A DNA stretch of 64,000 nt, taken from contig CP136896.1 of assembly GCA_034359265.1 (NCBI GenBank), positions 30,692,001-30,756,000 of the forward strand. The letters run 5' to 3'. Position numbers and translations under genes: made by a program. Positions within the stretch are counted from its first letter, which is position 1. The number at the start of each line of letters is the position of its first letter. The notes under the pieces were generated by a model, which was not told where the DNA came from, did no database searches, and was given only the letters and a program-made list of their open reading frames with translations. This stretch comes from Canna indica. Taxonomy: Eukaryota > Streptophyta > Magnoliopsida > Zingiberales > Cannaceae. This document shows, one piece after another, positions 12,388-24,700 of this stretch.

Positions 12388-14551
12388 GCGACAACCAGAA
12401 CAATCGAGAAAGACCCTCCGAACTTATTTTACAAGTTGGGAATTAGTCATCCAACCTCCCGGGGCTAGCCCGCAATCCGGCTCCTCGACGAGCCTCTCCG
12501 TCATTCATAAAGATATGACGCACCATGACCTAAGTCAAATCTTTCCTACGGTGTCTTAGGGGTGTTCCTATTGGAAAGTATCTCAACACTCCAATACCCG
12601 ACCCCAACTCCTAGACCCGTAATGTCATAAACCCGTGCGGTTTTATTTCATGCATAAACTTCTCATGTTAGTTCATAACAGATTATGCTGACCATTTTAC
12701 CCAATTTTAATTATGCAATTAAAATTTAGTTCACCACAATTAGGGTTTTATTTTAGATTACTGTTTTGCCCGAAACCAATGTATCTAATTTGAGTCTGGT
12801 CTCCAGAGTGTACTATGTTTCCAAACTATATTTTCTGGTCGAAACGATAGGTTACAAGACAATGTTCAAATAAATCCACACATCACAGCAAGCAATTTAA
12901 AAATAGCACAAATTCATCATTTCAGCATGCAAATTTCAACAACATCAAATTTCAACATAACCTAAAAATAAATTCGAAATATCCAGAAATTAAGCCCTTA
13001 ATTATCATTTAAACAAAATATAAATCTTGAAACAAGTTTCTCAGTTCCCATGCTTAACAACAAGGCTAACAAGCATCAACAAGTACTATAAACAAGAATC
13101 AAGCATAATGATCAAGAAACTTTCTTCGAGAACCTTCTTGGCATCAATATCAAGATCCATATTTTTTTGAAAACATGATTTCTCCAAAAATCACAGATTA
13201 CATACAAAGCATGCTTGATCTTATAAGAACTCATTTAAATGAACAAATCAAGATATAAACTACAAAATAACCAAGATCTCTCACTTGAGCGTTTTATCGA
13301 ACACCTTGAGGGCACCCTTGCTCCACCCTTGGCCGAGCACCCCTACGATTTTCCTAGGGCTGCCGAGCCCCATAGGGGAAGGGTTCGGGTCTCCTCTCTC
13401 ATGGCAATCACAAGAAATGACGAGAACTCAAAAACCAAAGGTAAAATTCAACACGAACACTTTGTTTTCAAGAATGGCTCAAGAAGATGGAGAAACCCGA
13501 AAGAAGGAGGGTAAAACCACTCACCTAAATAGGAAGGATGAATAAAGGAGAAATCCCAGATGACGACCCTCGAATCCGGCTTCAAAAGATGGTGGCTCGA
13601 CTCAAGGGAGGGGACAAGAGGGGCGGCGGCTCACCTCAAGCCGCCGGCTTGAAGAGAGGGAAAGGGGAAGAGAAAGGGACTGGCTTGGTTGGCTTGGCTC
13701 CTCCCGGCTCGGCTCCAAAAGAAAGGAAGAAGGAGAAGGGGATGAAACCTTGGGCGGCTCGGCTCTAGGGGGCGGCGGTGGCTCCAAGGGGAAGAGGAGA
13801 GGGGCTGATGGCTGGGCGGCAGGCTCCTCTTCTCAAAAGTCTTGTGTTGCTCCAATAGGGAGCCACAAGGCAAAGGGAGGGGGTTTTATACTCTCTCCTC
13901 AATCCTAACTCCTCCAAACTCTTTATCCAACCTGCATGCGCCTCGAGCTGAACCTGAACCCGTTAACTTAATTAACTCAATTAATTCTATGATAAACTAT
14001 AAGCAACCACATAAGATAAACAATTATGCATACACAACATAAAATTAAATAAATTTAACTACTTAAGCAATATTTCACATGCATAATCCTACTTACCCGA
14101 GCTCACAGGCTCGCACCGGACCATGAGTCGACTCGGCTCGACCTCGATCTAGTCCGCTAGGCTGGAAAATACAAGCATAAAGAAAAATAATATAATTAAA
14201 TATCTAGGATATTACATACGACTCCTAACTAGGACTGTCATGAGATCATGTGACTCCTTTGCCCTCCAACCGCGCCAAGTGCCCCAGCACACCTCACCGG
14301 TCAGGCTCTGCAAAATAAAAACAAAACGACAACGTGTGAGTTTAAAGAACTCAGTAAGCGGTTCTACCAACCCCCACAAAAATCCAAATACAGATATGAT
14401 GCATAAAGCAAAACTCCTGACTCTAGCAAAACTCCTGACCAGCCAACAGGCCATCTGGCCACTACCTACCCGAAGGCAACCAACACCCAAAACGATGAAG
14501 ATCAACAGGCCTAAGCCTATGCCCTAAAGCAACAAAACATACTAGGATAAT

Positions 14552-14972
14552 CGGGAAGGCCCTCCGAACTTATCCTAATATAAAGAAACTCAGGAGCAAT
14601 CGGGATTGGCTCATCCGAACTTGCTCCACGAGACACGAAGGAACAATCGGGAGTCGCCCATCCGAACTTGCCCCTTTAAGATATCACAGGTATAATCGGG
14701 ATTTGTCAGTCCGAGCTTATTCCTTAATAACACCTCGAGAATAATCGGGTAGGCCCTCCAAACTTATTCCACGAGGCCCAATTGGAACAATCGGGATTTG
14801 CCCCTCCGAACTTGTTCCAATAAATAACATAGGAGTAATCGAGATTCGCCCATCTCAACTTAGCCCTTTTAAATATAGAATCTTGGGAACAATCGAGATT
14901 TGCCCATCCGAGCTTGTTCCACAACATACGCAGAAACAATCGGGATTTGCCCATTCAAACTTGTTCCACAGG
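14552..14972 (-). repeat. Tandem array of about 47-bp units in family A LTR
   Basis: About nine degenerate units, each built on the motif AATCGGGATTTGCCCATCCG followed by AACTTGTTCC and a variable spacer. In LTR orientation the core reads GTTCGGAGGGCCTTCCCGATT, an imperfect palindrome. The same array occurs with fewer units at 27338-27600, so copy number varies between LTRs of the family. Confidence 0.8.
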
Positions 14973-16444
14973 TTGGAAATTAGTCATCCAACCTTCCAGG
15001 CCTAGCCCGCAATCCAGCTCCTCAACAAGCCTCTCCGCCATTCATAAAGATATGGTGCATCATGACCTAAGTCAAGTCTCTCATACAGTGTCTTAGGGGT
15101 GTCCTTATTGGGAAGCGTCTCAGCACTCCAATACCCGACCCCAACTCCTAGACTCATAATGTCATAAACCCGTGAGGTTTTATTTCATGCATAAACATTA
15201 TTTGTTGGTTCACAACAGATTATGCTGACCCCTTACTCAATTTAAATTTAGATCACCAAGATTAGGATTTTATTTTAGGGTTTTATTTTAGCTTACCGTT
15301 GTGTCCGAAACTGATATATCTAACCCCGAATCTGGTCTCCAAAATGTGACCTATGTACGTTTCTAAACTATGTTTTCTGGTCAAAACGATAGGTTACACG
15401 ACTATGTTCCACAAACTATGCACATCACAAACAGGATTTCAAAATCAGCCATAAACCAATAATTCAGCGTACAATTTTCAGCCTAATTGAGTTTTCAGCA
15501 TCTCAACGTAAATAAATCCAAAATTACATAAATAAATTCCTTAATTATCAACATAACAGAATTATATCATTTCGGCAAAACTTCTCAAGAATCAATTCAT
15601 GATTGTTTAACCAAGATTAGCATGAACCAAGAAATCTTCAAACAAGAATCAATTTACATATTCAAGAATCTCATATCAAGAACGCTCAAGGCTTCAAAAT
15701 CAAATCTTATTTTTATAAAACAAGTTCCGTATCCAAAAATCACATATTTACATCTAAGGCATGCACAACAATTCAAGAACCTAAATAGGCAAGCAACTCA
15801 AGATATAGACTTCATGGTAAACAAGAACTCTCACTTGGGCATTTCACCGAGCACCTTGAGGGCACCCCTTCTTCATCCTTGGCCGAGCACCCCTAGGGTA
15901 AACCTGGGGTTGCCGAGCCACAAAGGGAGAGTCTCGGCCCTCCTCCCATGAATCAGCACAAGAACATGGCAATCAAAACCCACGGTTCGGCGAGAAATCA
16001 CAAGAATCAAGAAAATGCCCAAATCGGCTCAAAACTACGAGAAAACCCGAGAAAGGAGAGATAAAACCACTCACCTAAATAGGAAGGATGATTAGAGGAG
16101 AAATCCCTGACGACGGCCCTCAAATCCGGCTTTAAGAGGTGGCGGCTCGACTCAAGAAGGGGGGAAGAGGGGGGCGGCTGCTCCTCCTCAAGCCGCCGGC
16201 TTGAAGAGAAGGGAAGAGAGGGCGGCTGGCTCGGCTTCAGGCGGCTCCTCTCAGCTCAACTCCAAAGGGGAGGGAAAGCGGAAGGAGGCTCGGCAACTGT
16301 AGCTTGGCTCGCTGGCTTCCATGGGAAGGAGATGGGGAGGGCGGCTGCTTGGCTCGGCGGTTGCTCTCCTCTCTCACTCGGCTAGTAAGGCTCCAATAAG
16401 GAGCCGCCAGCCCTAGGGGGGATTTTATAATCCCCTCCTAAAAC

Positions 16445-16969
16445 TAGAGGTGGCAATGGGCTGGGTTCGCCCATGGGCGGCATGGGCCCAACCCGACTTT
16501 GGGCCGTGCCTAACCCGGCCCGAAGAATTTCGGGCCGAGCCAGGCACGGCCCGCCTGTGCCCAAGGGGTGGGCTCACCCCTTGGGCCCATGGGCCATGCT
16601 TGGCATGGCCGGTAAGCAGGCCGTGCCGAGCCCGGCACGTGTGCCAAGCACGGGCCTACTCCTGCACTCGCAGGTTAGGCTTAGCGCCACCCAGGCCTAG
16701 CCTGGTCTGCACTTGGTCTTTTGTGCCGGGCTTGAGGAATAACTACTTTATTTAATAAAATTGTGTACATATATATAAAGACTCTTGGTGTGGTGGTTAG
16801 TTCACCATAAAAATGCCTAAAGGTCAGTAGTTTGAGTCTCATCACTGGCCTTTAATAATATATTTTTGATAATTCGGGCTGGCCCGAGCCCGGCCTGGGC
16901 CTCCCCTTTGAGTGGCCGGAGGCACGGCCCAGAGGTGGCCGACCTAGACAAGGTCCATTGCCACCTCTA
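16445..16969. mobile_element. Non-autonomous hAT-like element (MITE), 525 bp
   Basis: Terminal inverted repeats TAGAGGTGGCAATGG (16445) and CCATTGCCACCTCTA (ending 16969) are perfectly complementary. Flanking 8-mers CCTAAAAC (16437-16444) and CCCAAAAC (16970-16977) match at 7 of 8 bases, the duplication length of hAT transposons. The interior is GC-rich at both ends (GGGCC-rich, as in many plant elements of this type) and has no transposase. A tRNA-like segment lies inside. Confidence 0.85.
16783..16847 (+). other. tRNA-like (SINE-like) segment inside the MITE
   Basis: The stretch has a TGGTGTGGTGGTTAG block resembling a pol III A box and, about 30 bp on, AGTTTGAGTCTC resembling a B box (consensus GGTTCGANTCC). 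Spacing is tRNA-like, but the acceptor stem and B-box match are imperfect, so it is not a functional tRNA gene. It could be a captured tRNA-derived SINE head. Confidence 0.4.
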
Positions 16970-17254
16970 CCCAAAACCACCTATCCACACCCTAACCCCA
17001 CATTTTCCTCAACCCGGATCCGCAACCAGCTAACCCAAAACTAAACCCATTATAAAATACAATCAACAAACACATGCACATCCACATGAAATATAATCAA
17101 ATCAATTAGCTATATACTTGTAAATCATAATTCAACTCACCCGAGCTCGCACTAGACCATGAGTCGACTCGGCTCGACCTTGAACTAGCCCGCCACGCTG
17201 GCAAGCACAAACAATAAGGGGATAATAATTTTAAAAAAAATCTAAGATATTACA

Positions 17255-17415
17255 ATGTGTAATTATTAAAATTAATTTAATAATTTAATTTTTTATATTT
17301 TTTATGTAATATTATAAATATTGAAGGACAATATAGAAAAATTTCATAAGGAATAGATAGAGAATACTATTCTTTGGGGTGAGGTAAGAAATAGTATTCC
17401 TCATGCATGGGGAGT
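17255..17415. other. AT-rich flank with no gene
   Basis: AT-rich DNA between two LTR insertions; resembles 4050-4127 (see 9928-10133). Confidence 0.5.
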
Positions 17416-17832
17416 TATCACACCCCAAAATCATGTGTGATCGGCCAGAATACAACTCGTACCCCGAAGCCTAACCCAACCATAAGAAAGAACAACTACA
17501 AAGAATTCCTGAACAAACTCATAAAATAGAAACCATTTTTCTAACATAAATTTATAAAATAAATAAGAATTTTAATAATAGTCCCAAGCCAACATGTCCA
17601 AAACAAAATAATCGAGTCTAATTAACAAAAATAAAATCATTCACTTAAATGCGGAAAACAAAACTAACATAGACTCATAAGACTAAAACATAATGACCCT
17701 ACAGACTTGGATATACAACCCCCGACCACAATGTGTCACGAGATCCGTTGTCTCTAACGTCACCAGCTGCGCTACTGCACCCAGTACTTCTCAGAACACA
17801 CTCAGGTGCTGCAAAATAGAAATATAAATAGT

Positions 17833-17849
17833 AAGTCCAACTAGGACTT
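17833..17849 (-). promoter_or_regulatory. LTR inverted-repeat box, AAGTCC/GGACTT type
   Basis: A 6-bp stem in which the outer G-C pair of family B (GAGTCC/GGACTC) is replaced by A-T on both sides, a compensatory change. Confidence 0.5.
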
Positions 17850-18992
17850 AGTGAGTGGCATAATTCCCTACTTCCCTATTCATTAATTCAACTAGTAAAT
17901 AAACAAGCTTACAAATATACCTCATGTGTAGAAATAAGATTATGCCAAAAATAAATATGAAATAAAGCATCCATTTATCCATATAGCAACAATTAGCATG
18001 AGCATAATCATAAAGAAAAAAACCAACAGGATATAAACATCATGTAAAGATTAAATAAAAAACATAATATCCTCATGCCTGTAAACCTCACTAGGGCCAC
18101 TGTTTCCTATTCATGGGGCCGGCGGCTTAGATTAAAATGTCCTCACCCCCAATTTATGATTACATGAGTTTATACAAAAATTAAATAGCATGTGATGGAG
18201 AGCCTAAATTCCATGTGTCTCTAACCCTTCCCTAATTATGATTATCTTCCTAATCAAATTTAATAATTTTACAAGGTGGTATAATCCTGTTAAACAAAGT
18301 TAAGAACTCTAATTTATTGTACACTAATCCAAACTCATCAAACCTTGTCCTAGAGAAGGGCGACATGCTCCCTAATTTACCTAAAGCCATGCAGCCACCT
18401 AGTTTAATAAAAATAGTGGATGCTAGCTTTCTAATGAGAACAAATTCTATCTAACAAGCAAGTCTAGGAATTAAAGCATAGATATATATCATGGCATGAA
18501 TTTTTCATGATGGGAAGAGGCGGCACAACCCTCGATAAGGGCTACCCTATGCGGCATAGGCAAAAGAGGGGAAGATCTCAATATGCATATTTACAATGGT
18601 GATTTTGTCACACCCCAACTGAGGGTAGTGTGATCGGTCAGGGCCTACATCCTGCCCTGTAACCTACTGTCTACACTGACATAAGGAAAACCAAATCGTA
18701 TCGATAAAAGAAATATCAACACACTTTATTAAAAGTTTTCAAAGTCACAATTTTATGTTTTTCAGAGCAAGTAAGAACACCAACATCAAAATAACTGAAC
18801 ATTTCAAGTAACAAGTTTTACAACTCTTTTAAATACAACTGTCAGTGCAGAAACTAAAAGCAACTACTAGACACTGGTCTAAGACTCATGGACGCCGCTA
18901 CGAGATATGGCACCGCCTCCCGCCCACCAACTGCACCATGTCGACATGCCAAAGTCACTGCTTATGCTCTGCAAAAATAAAGAATAAACTGT

Positions 18993-19009
18993 GAGTCCAC
19001 TTGGGACTC
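18993..19009 (-). promoter_or_regulatory. LTR inverted-repeat box, GAGTCC/GGACTC type
   Basis: Perfect 6-bp stem with 5-nt loop, upstream of the putative acceptor in this B LTR. Confidence 0.5.
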
Positions 19010-19978
19010 AGTGAGTGGCTCTAGCAAACCTCCACGTAAGCCTCAGTTATGCATGCATATCATATAAGGCAACAAAATGAATGTACAAGGAGGTAAACTA
19101 TTTCAAATGCGACTACCGACCCCAATGGGTCAATCTGTACAAACTGAACATGTGATAACCTGCCATCTCGGCCTATCAAGTCTCCGGCATTCGGCCCTTG
19201 GGCCTACTTATGGAATAAATATCTCGGCTACAACCGTCCCTACCATATCAGGTTGTATTATACTGTCCATCGGCCACATCATCTCAAGATGTAAGCAAAC
19301 AATCCCGGGTCGTCGACTATGATGGTCCACTAGTCTTAGGACACCGTCTGGGGTAAGGATAGCTAGTCCCACCCAACTGGGGTCTGGCACCTAGCGGGCC
19401 CGCTGGCGCACCTCAAGACCCAACACTGGCCGAGCTGAGCATTGGTCATTTATGACCTCCACGCTCCTCGACGGACCATCTCAGGCACATCACACAATTA
19501 ATGTCCTAGGATTTCCATATATACACTTCGGGCCATTGCCCGTATCTGGCCCTAATCCAGCCTACAGGGTCAACAATTTATGCCCTTATTCCAAAATGTG
19601 TACACCTAAGAGTTCTAGGTTTCCAAATGTTTACAAGAAGTCCTAGAAGTGATATCATCTCCTAGCTAAGTTTCCATATAAGTACGATGAACATCTCGCG
19701 ACGCCTTACATGTTATCTAACCTTCCACACTACCTTGGATGAGGTATTCCTTGTATCGACTTTGGAATTCCGCCCATGAATATTTTTGGACAGCATGTAT
19801 AATCTAAAGAAAAATATTCAAATGTTACAACATCTACTATATATAACCACAATATTCATGCATAACAACTTTACACTATCTTAAGAATTAAGCTCAATAA
19901 AAAACAATTATCTAGCATGACAAGGTAGCAATGAATTCAAAAATGTATGAAATACTAAGCATGGTAAAGAATTGCAAC

Positions 19979-20188
19979 CAGGGGCGGAGCCAATGCTTTG
20001 GCAGGAGGGGCAATTGCCCCCCCTCACATTGGTCACTCAATTACATATATACTATCATATATATAATATACATTCATATTTAATTATATATGCCCCTCCT
20101 AAAAATATCTTTTTACCATGTAATTGCCCTTATAAGATGCGATTTTATATTTTGCCCCTCCTAAAATAATTTTTTGGCTTCGCCCCTA
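19979..20188. mobile_element. hAT-like MITE, 210 bp
   Basis: Ends CAGGGGCGGAGCCA and TGGCTTCGCCCCTA are near-perfect inverted repeats, flanked by a perfect 8-bp duplication ATTGCAAC (19971-19978 and 20189-20196). The inside is AT-rich with TGCCCCTCCTAAAA repeated twice and no coding sequence. It inserted into the B solo LTR. Confidence 0.92.
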
Positions 20189-21735
20189 ATTGCAACATTA
20201 AAGATCTAATGCTAAGGATGGTCATAAAGCTAGCATTCCTACAATCTCATAATCAATCAATTGACTTGCTAGGTGTTCTTCCTAAGTATCGTCATACCTC
20301 TATTGTTGAACCTTATAACCATGAAAGTTTCCATCTAAAGCTACCCTCTTTCCCCCTTCCTAGTCTTGGCCGAGCCATGAGCAAGGAAAACCTTGCTCAG
20401 CCATGGCCCTTAAGGTAGAAAAAGGAAAGGGGACTCTAACTATGTCTCTAATTCTTCGATTCCGATATAACTTAATATCAAGTGGACTATTTTACCCCTT
20501 CCCTTACCCTTGGCTGAACCCTCTTCATGAGGTGTAGGGTTCATTCGGCCACATCAAAGGTTTCTAGGGAAGACATGCTTCATAACACGTAAAATTGACG
20601 ATTAAGACTACATCATTCATGAACATGAGATCATCCAAGGGCTTTCTTTCCGTCAAGGGAATTGGGGAAAATTTTGGCATGACCTTTCCCCTTTTCCCAT
20701 GACTCGGCAGCCCTAGTACTTAAGAAATGGGCGAAGAAACAAGATGATCAGACAAGAACTCGTACAAAATAGTGAATACACATCGATGAAACCAAGATCC
20801 CTCGAAAAGATTGCGAGAAAACTCATCCTATCACATCTAGGGGTTCGGCTACCCGCCTCCCCCAAGCTTTCAAATTCTAACCACTCACCTTGATTGCGGA
20901 GAATGAAAGATTGGATGACGATGACTTTGAATCTTCCGGCGACGGCGCGAAATCCCAGATCGATCCAAGTCCCCCTTCTCCTTGCTCTTCTCCCTCTCTC
21001 CCTAGGCTGCATTGTGCGATTCCAAGGATGAGTCGCACGCCACAAGGATGAGGGGTTTTAATCCCTCATCTACCCTTCCATATAGGCTCTTGACTCACCT
21101 GACTCATACTCAAAACTCGACTAAACCCAAACTCAACTTGGGTTCCGACTCAACCCACAACATGAGTCGATTTAAACTTGATTTAAGGTATGATTGCATA
21201 AAAGGAAGGTCAATCACCCAATAAAATTCCATGCATCATTAGTCGAGTCATACCTTTTCACTCGAGGTGATCCTAAGGCTCGACTCGACTATCCCCGGGT
21301 CCGGCGCGCTGCACCAAAATAGATTTTTATATTAGGAAATTTTCCCGGGTCTTACATATTTAAATCTCACAATTTGGTTTACCACCTACAGAAATTGTCA
21401 TAAAAAATCCAAGACCAAGAACCTCAAGAAAAAGGGGTAGCACACCTAAATTTTTGACATCTCCCATTAGACAAGGAAAAAGAATCGGAAGAAACTAGAG
21501 ATTATATTCGTTAAAACAACATTGTAGCTTCTAGATTTACCAAGAACCTCGAAACCACGACTTAAAAATCCTCGATAAAATCCTTAAGGAAGGGGGCGGA
21601 GGTAGGAATCAAGGAACAAGGAAGGAGGGTTTAAACCAATCACCGGCTTGAGAAAATTAAAAAGGAAGATGATCCTCCACGCCTTTGGGGGGTCGACCAG
21701 CTCACTCATAGGGGACTTTCAGGTCAGCAGATCCA

Positions 21736-24700
21736 TTGCAGGGCAGAGGTCATAACAGTTCCAGAGTCCACATGGGTTCTGGACCAGGGGCGTCATCTGG
21801 AGGTTCGCAGCGGAGATCTGGGCCGCAGCAGTGTAACCGATGTCACAGGAGGCACTGGGGGCTTGCTAGGGATGTTTGGAGGTATGTTTCAGCAGTGGAT
21901 AGATTGGGCATTATAAAAAGGATTGTCCTAGCAAGGGCAATCAGCAACCTGATCAGACCAGAGGAAAGGCACCGATGTCAGTGGGTTTTGCAGCTCAGAG
22001 GGGTCAGACTCAGGGAGGAGGCCAGCGAGCTAGTGGTTCGGAGAGGCCCACTGCACGGATGTTTGCTATGAACCAAGAGGGCGCTAAGGCATCCACGGCA
22101 GTGGTGTCAGGTAATATTGTTGTTGGGTCTGCCATTGCATATGTTTTGTTTGATCCGGATGCTACGCACTCTTTAGTATCTACTTTGTTTGCTGCTAAGT
22201 TGTCAGGGGTATCTTCTGTGCTTGAGTTACCTCTTGTGGTGTCTACGCCTATGGGCATTTTTGTGATGACAGAGATAGTCTTTCAGGGCTGCGAGGTGGT
22301 CATTTATGGGCATGTGTTGATGGTCGACATGACACTTCTATCGATGCTGGAGCTTGACATAATTTTGGGCATAGACTTGTTGGTGGATCATTTCGCCTCA
22401 GTAGATTGCAGGGCTAAGACTATGACCTTCAGTAAGCCTGGATTTCCCCAGCTTACCTTCCAGGGTGAGGGAAGAGGAGAGCCGTTGATGGCGATTTTAG
22501 TTCTTAAGGCTCGAAAGCTACTTCTGGGTGGTTGTCAGTCCTTCTTCGCCTTTGTGTCTATGGTAGAGGAAGGCGGAGGTGCGGCTAGGGACATCGGGGG
22601 AACGCCCATGGTGTGCAGGTTCTCCGAAGTGTTTCAAGAGGAGCTACCAGTGTTGCCTCCAGAGAGGGAGAATGAATTCTGTATTGATTTGCAGCCAGGC
22701 GTGAAGCCGATCTCCATTCCACCATACCGAATGGCACTAGCTGAGTTGAGGGAGTTGAAGTCCCAGTTGTAGGAGCTGCTTGAGTTGGGTTTCGTTTGCC
22801 CAAGTGTTTCTCCTTGGGGTGCTCCGGTGCTCATTGTGAAAAAGAAAGATGGATCCATGCGGATGTGCATTGATTACCGGCAGCTTAATAAGGTAACGGT
22901 GAAGAATCGATACCCGCTGCCCAGGATTGATGATTTATTTGATCAGCTTCAGGGAGATCAATGGTTTTCTAAGATTGACCTGCGGTCAGGGTATCATCAG
23001 TTGAGGATCCGGGATAGTGACATCCCTAAGAATGTTTTCAGGTCGAGGTATAGGAACTTTGAGTTCCTAGTGATGTCCTTCGGGCTGACTAATGCACCTG
23101 CAGCATTTATAGATCTTATGAACCGAGTGTTCAGGGAATTCTTGGATAAATTCATAATTGTGTTCAATGATGATATTTTGATTTATTCAAGGAGCGGCGA
23201 GGAGCATGCTAAGCACTTGAGGATATTTCTGGAAACTCTCAGGGATCACTGATTGTATGCTATGTTCACCTAGTGCGAGTTCTAGCTGGAGAGTGTGGGG
23301 TTCTTTGGCCATGTGGTGTTCAGGGAAGGGGTAAAGGTGGACCCCGCAAAGATAGAAACAGTTCAGAATTTAAAGAGGCCGACTAATGTCACAGAGAGTC
23401 ACAGTTTCTTGGGGTTGGCAGGTTATTACAGGAAGTTGTGGAGAACTGCTCCATGATTGCAGTGCCATTGACCCGCCTGACTCAGAAGAAGGTCAAGTTC
23501 GAATGGGACAGTAAGTGCGATGAGAGCTTTTTGAAGCTCAAGGACTGCTTGACGTCGGCACCAGTTCTAGCAGTACCTTTAGGCTCGGGAGGATTTATTG
23601 TTTACTGTGATGCCTCCCGGGTCGGCTTGGGTTGTGTGTTGATGCAGAATGGCAAGGAGATAGCTTATGCCTCCAAGCAGTTGAAGGTTCACGTGAAGAA
23701 TTACCCGACTCATGATCTTGAGCTACCAGTAGTGGTGTTCACATTGAAGCTGTAGCGTCACTACCTTTATAGCGAGGCTTGTGAGATATACACTGATCAT
23801 AAGAGCCTCCAATATTTGCTCACCCAGAAGGAGTTGAACCTGAGGTAGAGAAGATGGCTTGAGCTGTTGAAGGACTATGACTATACTATCATGTACCATA
23901 CGGGGAAGGCCAATGTGGTGGCTGATGCTTTGAGCAAGAAGTCTATAGGTAGCCTGGCGCTTTTGGCAGTCAAGAGGAGGCCGTTGGCTCAGGATTTGGC
24001 CCTATATTTGGATGGCGGGGCAGCCTTGTCAATATCAGCTTCTAGTGCGTTGGTGGCTCACTTGAGGGTGCAGTCCACGTTGGTTGACATGTTGCGGGCA
24101 GCGCAAGAGGAGGATGCTTTCTGTGCTTTCACTAAGGATTTGGCCAGGAGAGGCGATGCCGATAATGGGTTCTGTGTGGACTCGGAGGGCGTTATGAGGT
24201 TTAAGAACATGATAGTGGTGCCAGATATGGCCGAGGTTCGCAGGCAGGTGCTAGAGATGGCTCATCGGTCCACATACACTATGCATCCAGGAGCCACGAA
24301 GATGTACCGTGACCTAAGGCAGAATTATTGGTGGAAAGGCATGACAAGAGAAGTTGTTGAGTTTGTGTCTAAGTGCCTTGTGTGTCAGCAGGTGAAGGCT
24401 GAGTATTTGAAGCCAACAGAGTTGCTCTAGAACCTAGAAGTACCACAGTGGAAATAAGAGAAGATAACCATAGATTTTGTGACAGGATTGCCAAAGTCTG
24501 GAAGGGCAATGATTTTATCTGGGTAGTGGTGGATTGCCTAACCAAGACTTCGCATTTTATACTAGTCAGGACGACCTTTTTAGCTGAGTAGTATACGAGG
24601 TTGTTCTTGGATCGGATCATCCCATATCATGGTGTTCATATGATGATCATCTCAGATCAGGGTACTCAGTTCACAGCTCATTTTTGGCAGTCGTTCTAAG

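Larger units (their letters stand above)
10448..14216 (-). mobile_element. Second family A solo LTR, nested in the first
   Basis: Minus-strand LTR with ends TGTTACGCCCC (at 10448) and ATTACA (at 14216) as read on the plus strand. A perfect 5-bp duplication TACGA flanks it (10443-10447 and 14217-14221), and the interrupted outer LTR resumes exactly after it. Its own sequence is broken: after 10786 a family B-like LTR end begins, and A sequence resumes near 12388. It is therefore a solo LTR damaged by a later insertion or rearrangement. Confidence 0.85.
10134..17254 (-). mobile_element. Family A solo LTR (Ty3/gypsy, Del/Tekay-like), interrupted
   Basis: On the minus strand this LTR begins TGTAATATC at 17254 and ends GGGGCGTGACA at 10134; its halves are 14222-17254 and 10134-10447. 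It matches the plus-strand LTR at 25573-28259 along its length (terminal sequence, repeat array, GC-rich first segment). The flanks AAGTG (10129-10133) and ATGTG (17255-17259) agree at 4 of 5 bases, fitting an old target duplication. No PBS or internal sequence adjoins it, so it is a solo LTR. A second A LTR (10448-14216) sits inside, and a hAT MITE lies at 16445-16969. Confidence 0.82.
18606..21356 (-). mobile_element. Family B solo LTR
   Basis: Read on the minus strand it starts TGTAAGACCCGGG (21356) and ends GGGGTGTGACA (18606), 2751 bp including a 210-bp MITE. It aligns with the LTRs of the complete element at 48127-57673. Flanks GATTT (18601-18605) and TATTT (21357-21361) agree at 4 of 5 bases. 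No PBS or coding sequence adjoins, so it is a solo LTR. Confidence 0.85.
17416..21680 (-). mobile_element. Family D LTR, minus strand, interrupted and truncated
   Basis: A related LTR end (TATCACACCCC, probably from TGTCACACCCC) lies at 17416. It runs to 18605, is interrupted by a B solo LTR, and resumes at 21357 to about 21680, where it abuts the gag region of the next element. The resumed part has a GTGATTGG donor-like site (minus strand, near 21640) matching GTGAGTGG in other LTRs. The inverted-repeat box at 17833-17849 is AAGTCC/GGACTT. The far end is lost. Confidence 0.6.

Noticed and set aside
16783..16847. Functional tRNA gene
   Set aside because: A and B boxes are only approximate and I could not fold a proper acceptor stem or anticodon arm; treated as tRNA-derived sequence in a MITE.
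20713..21045. 110-codon minus-strand ORF as a host gene
   Set aside because: Lies entirely within a family B solo LTR and is shared with other LTR copies; discussed as a possible LTR small ORF instead.
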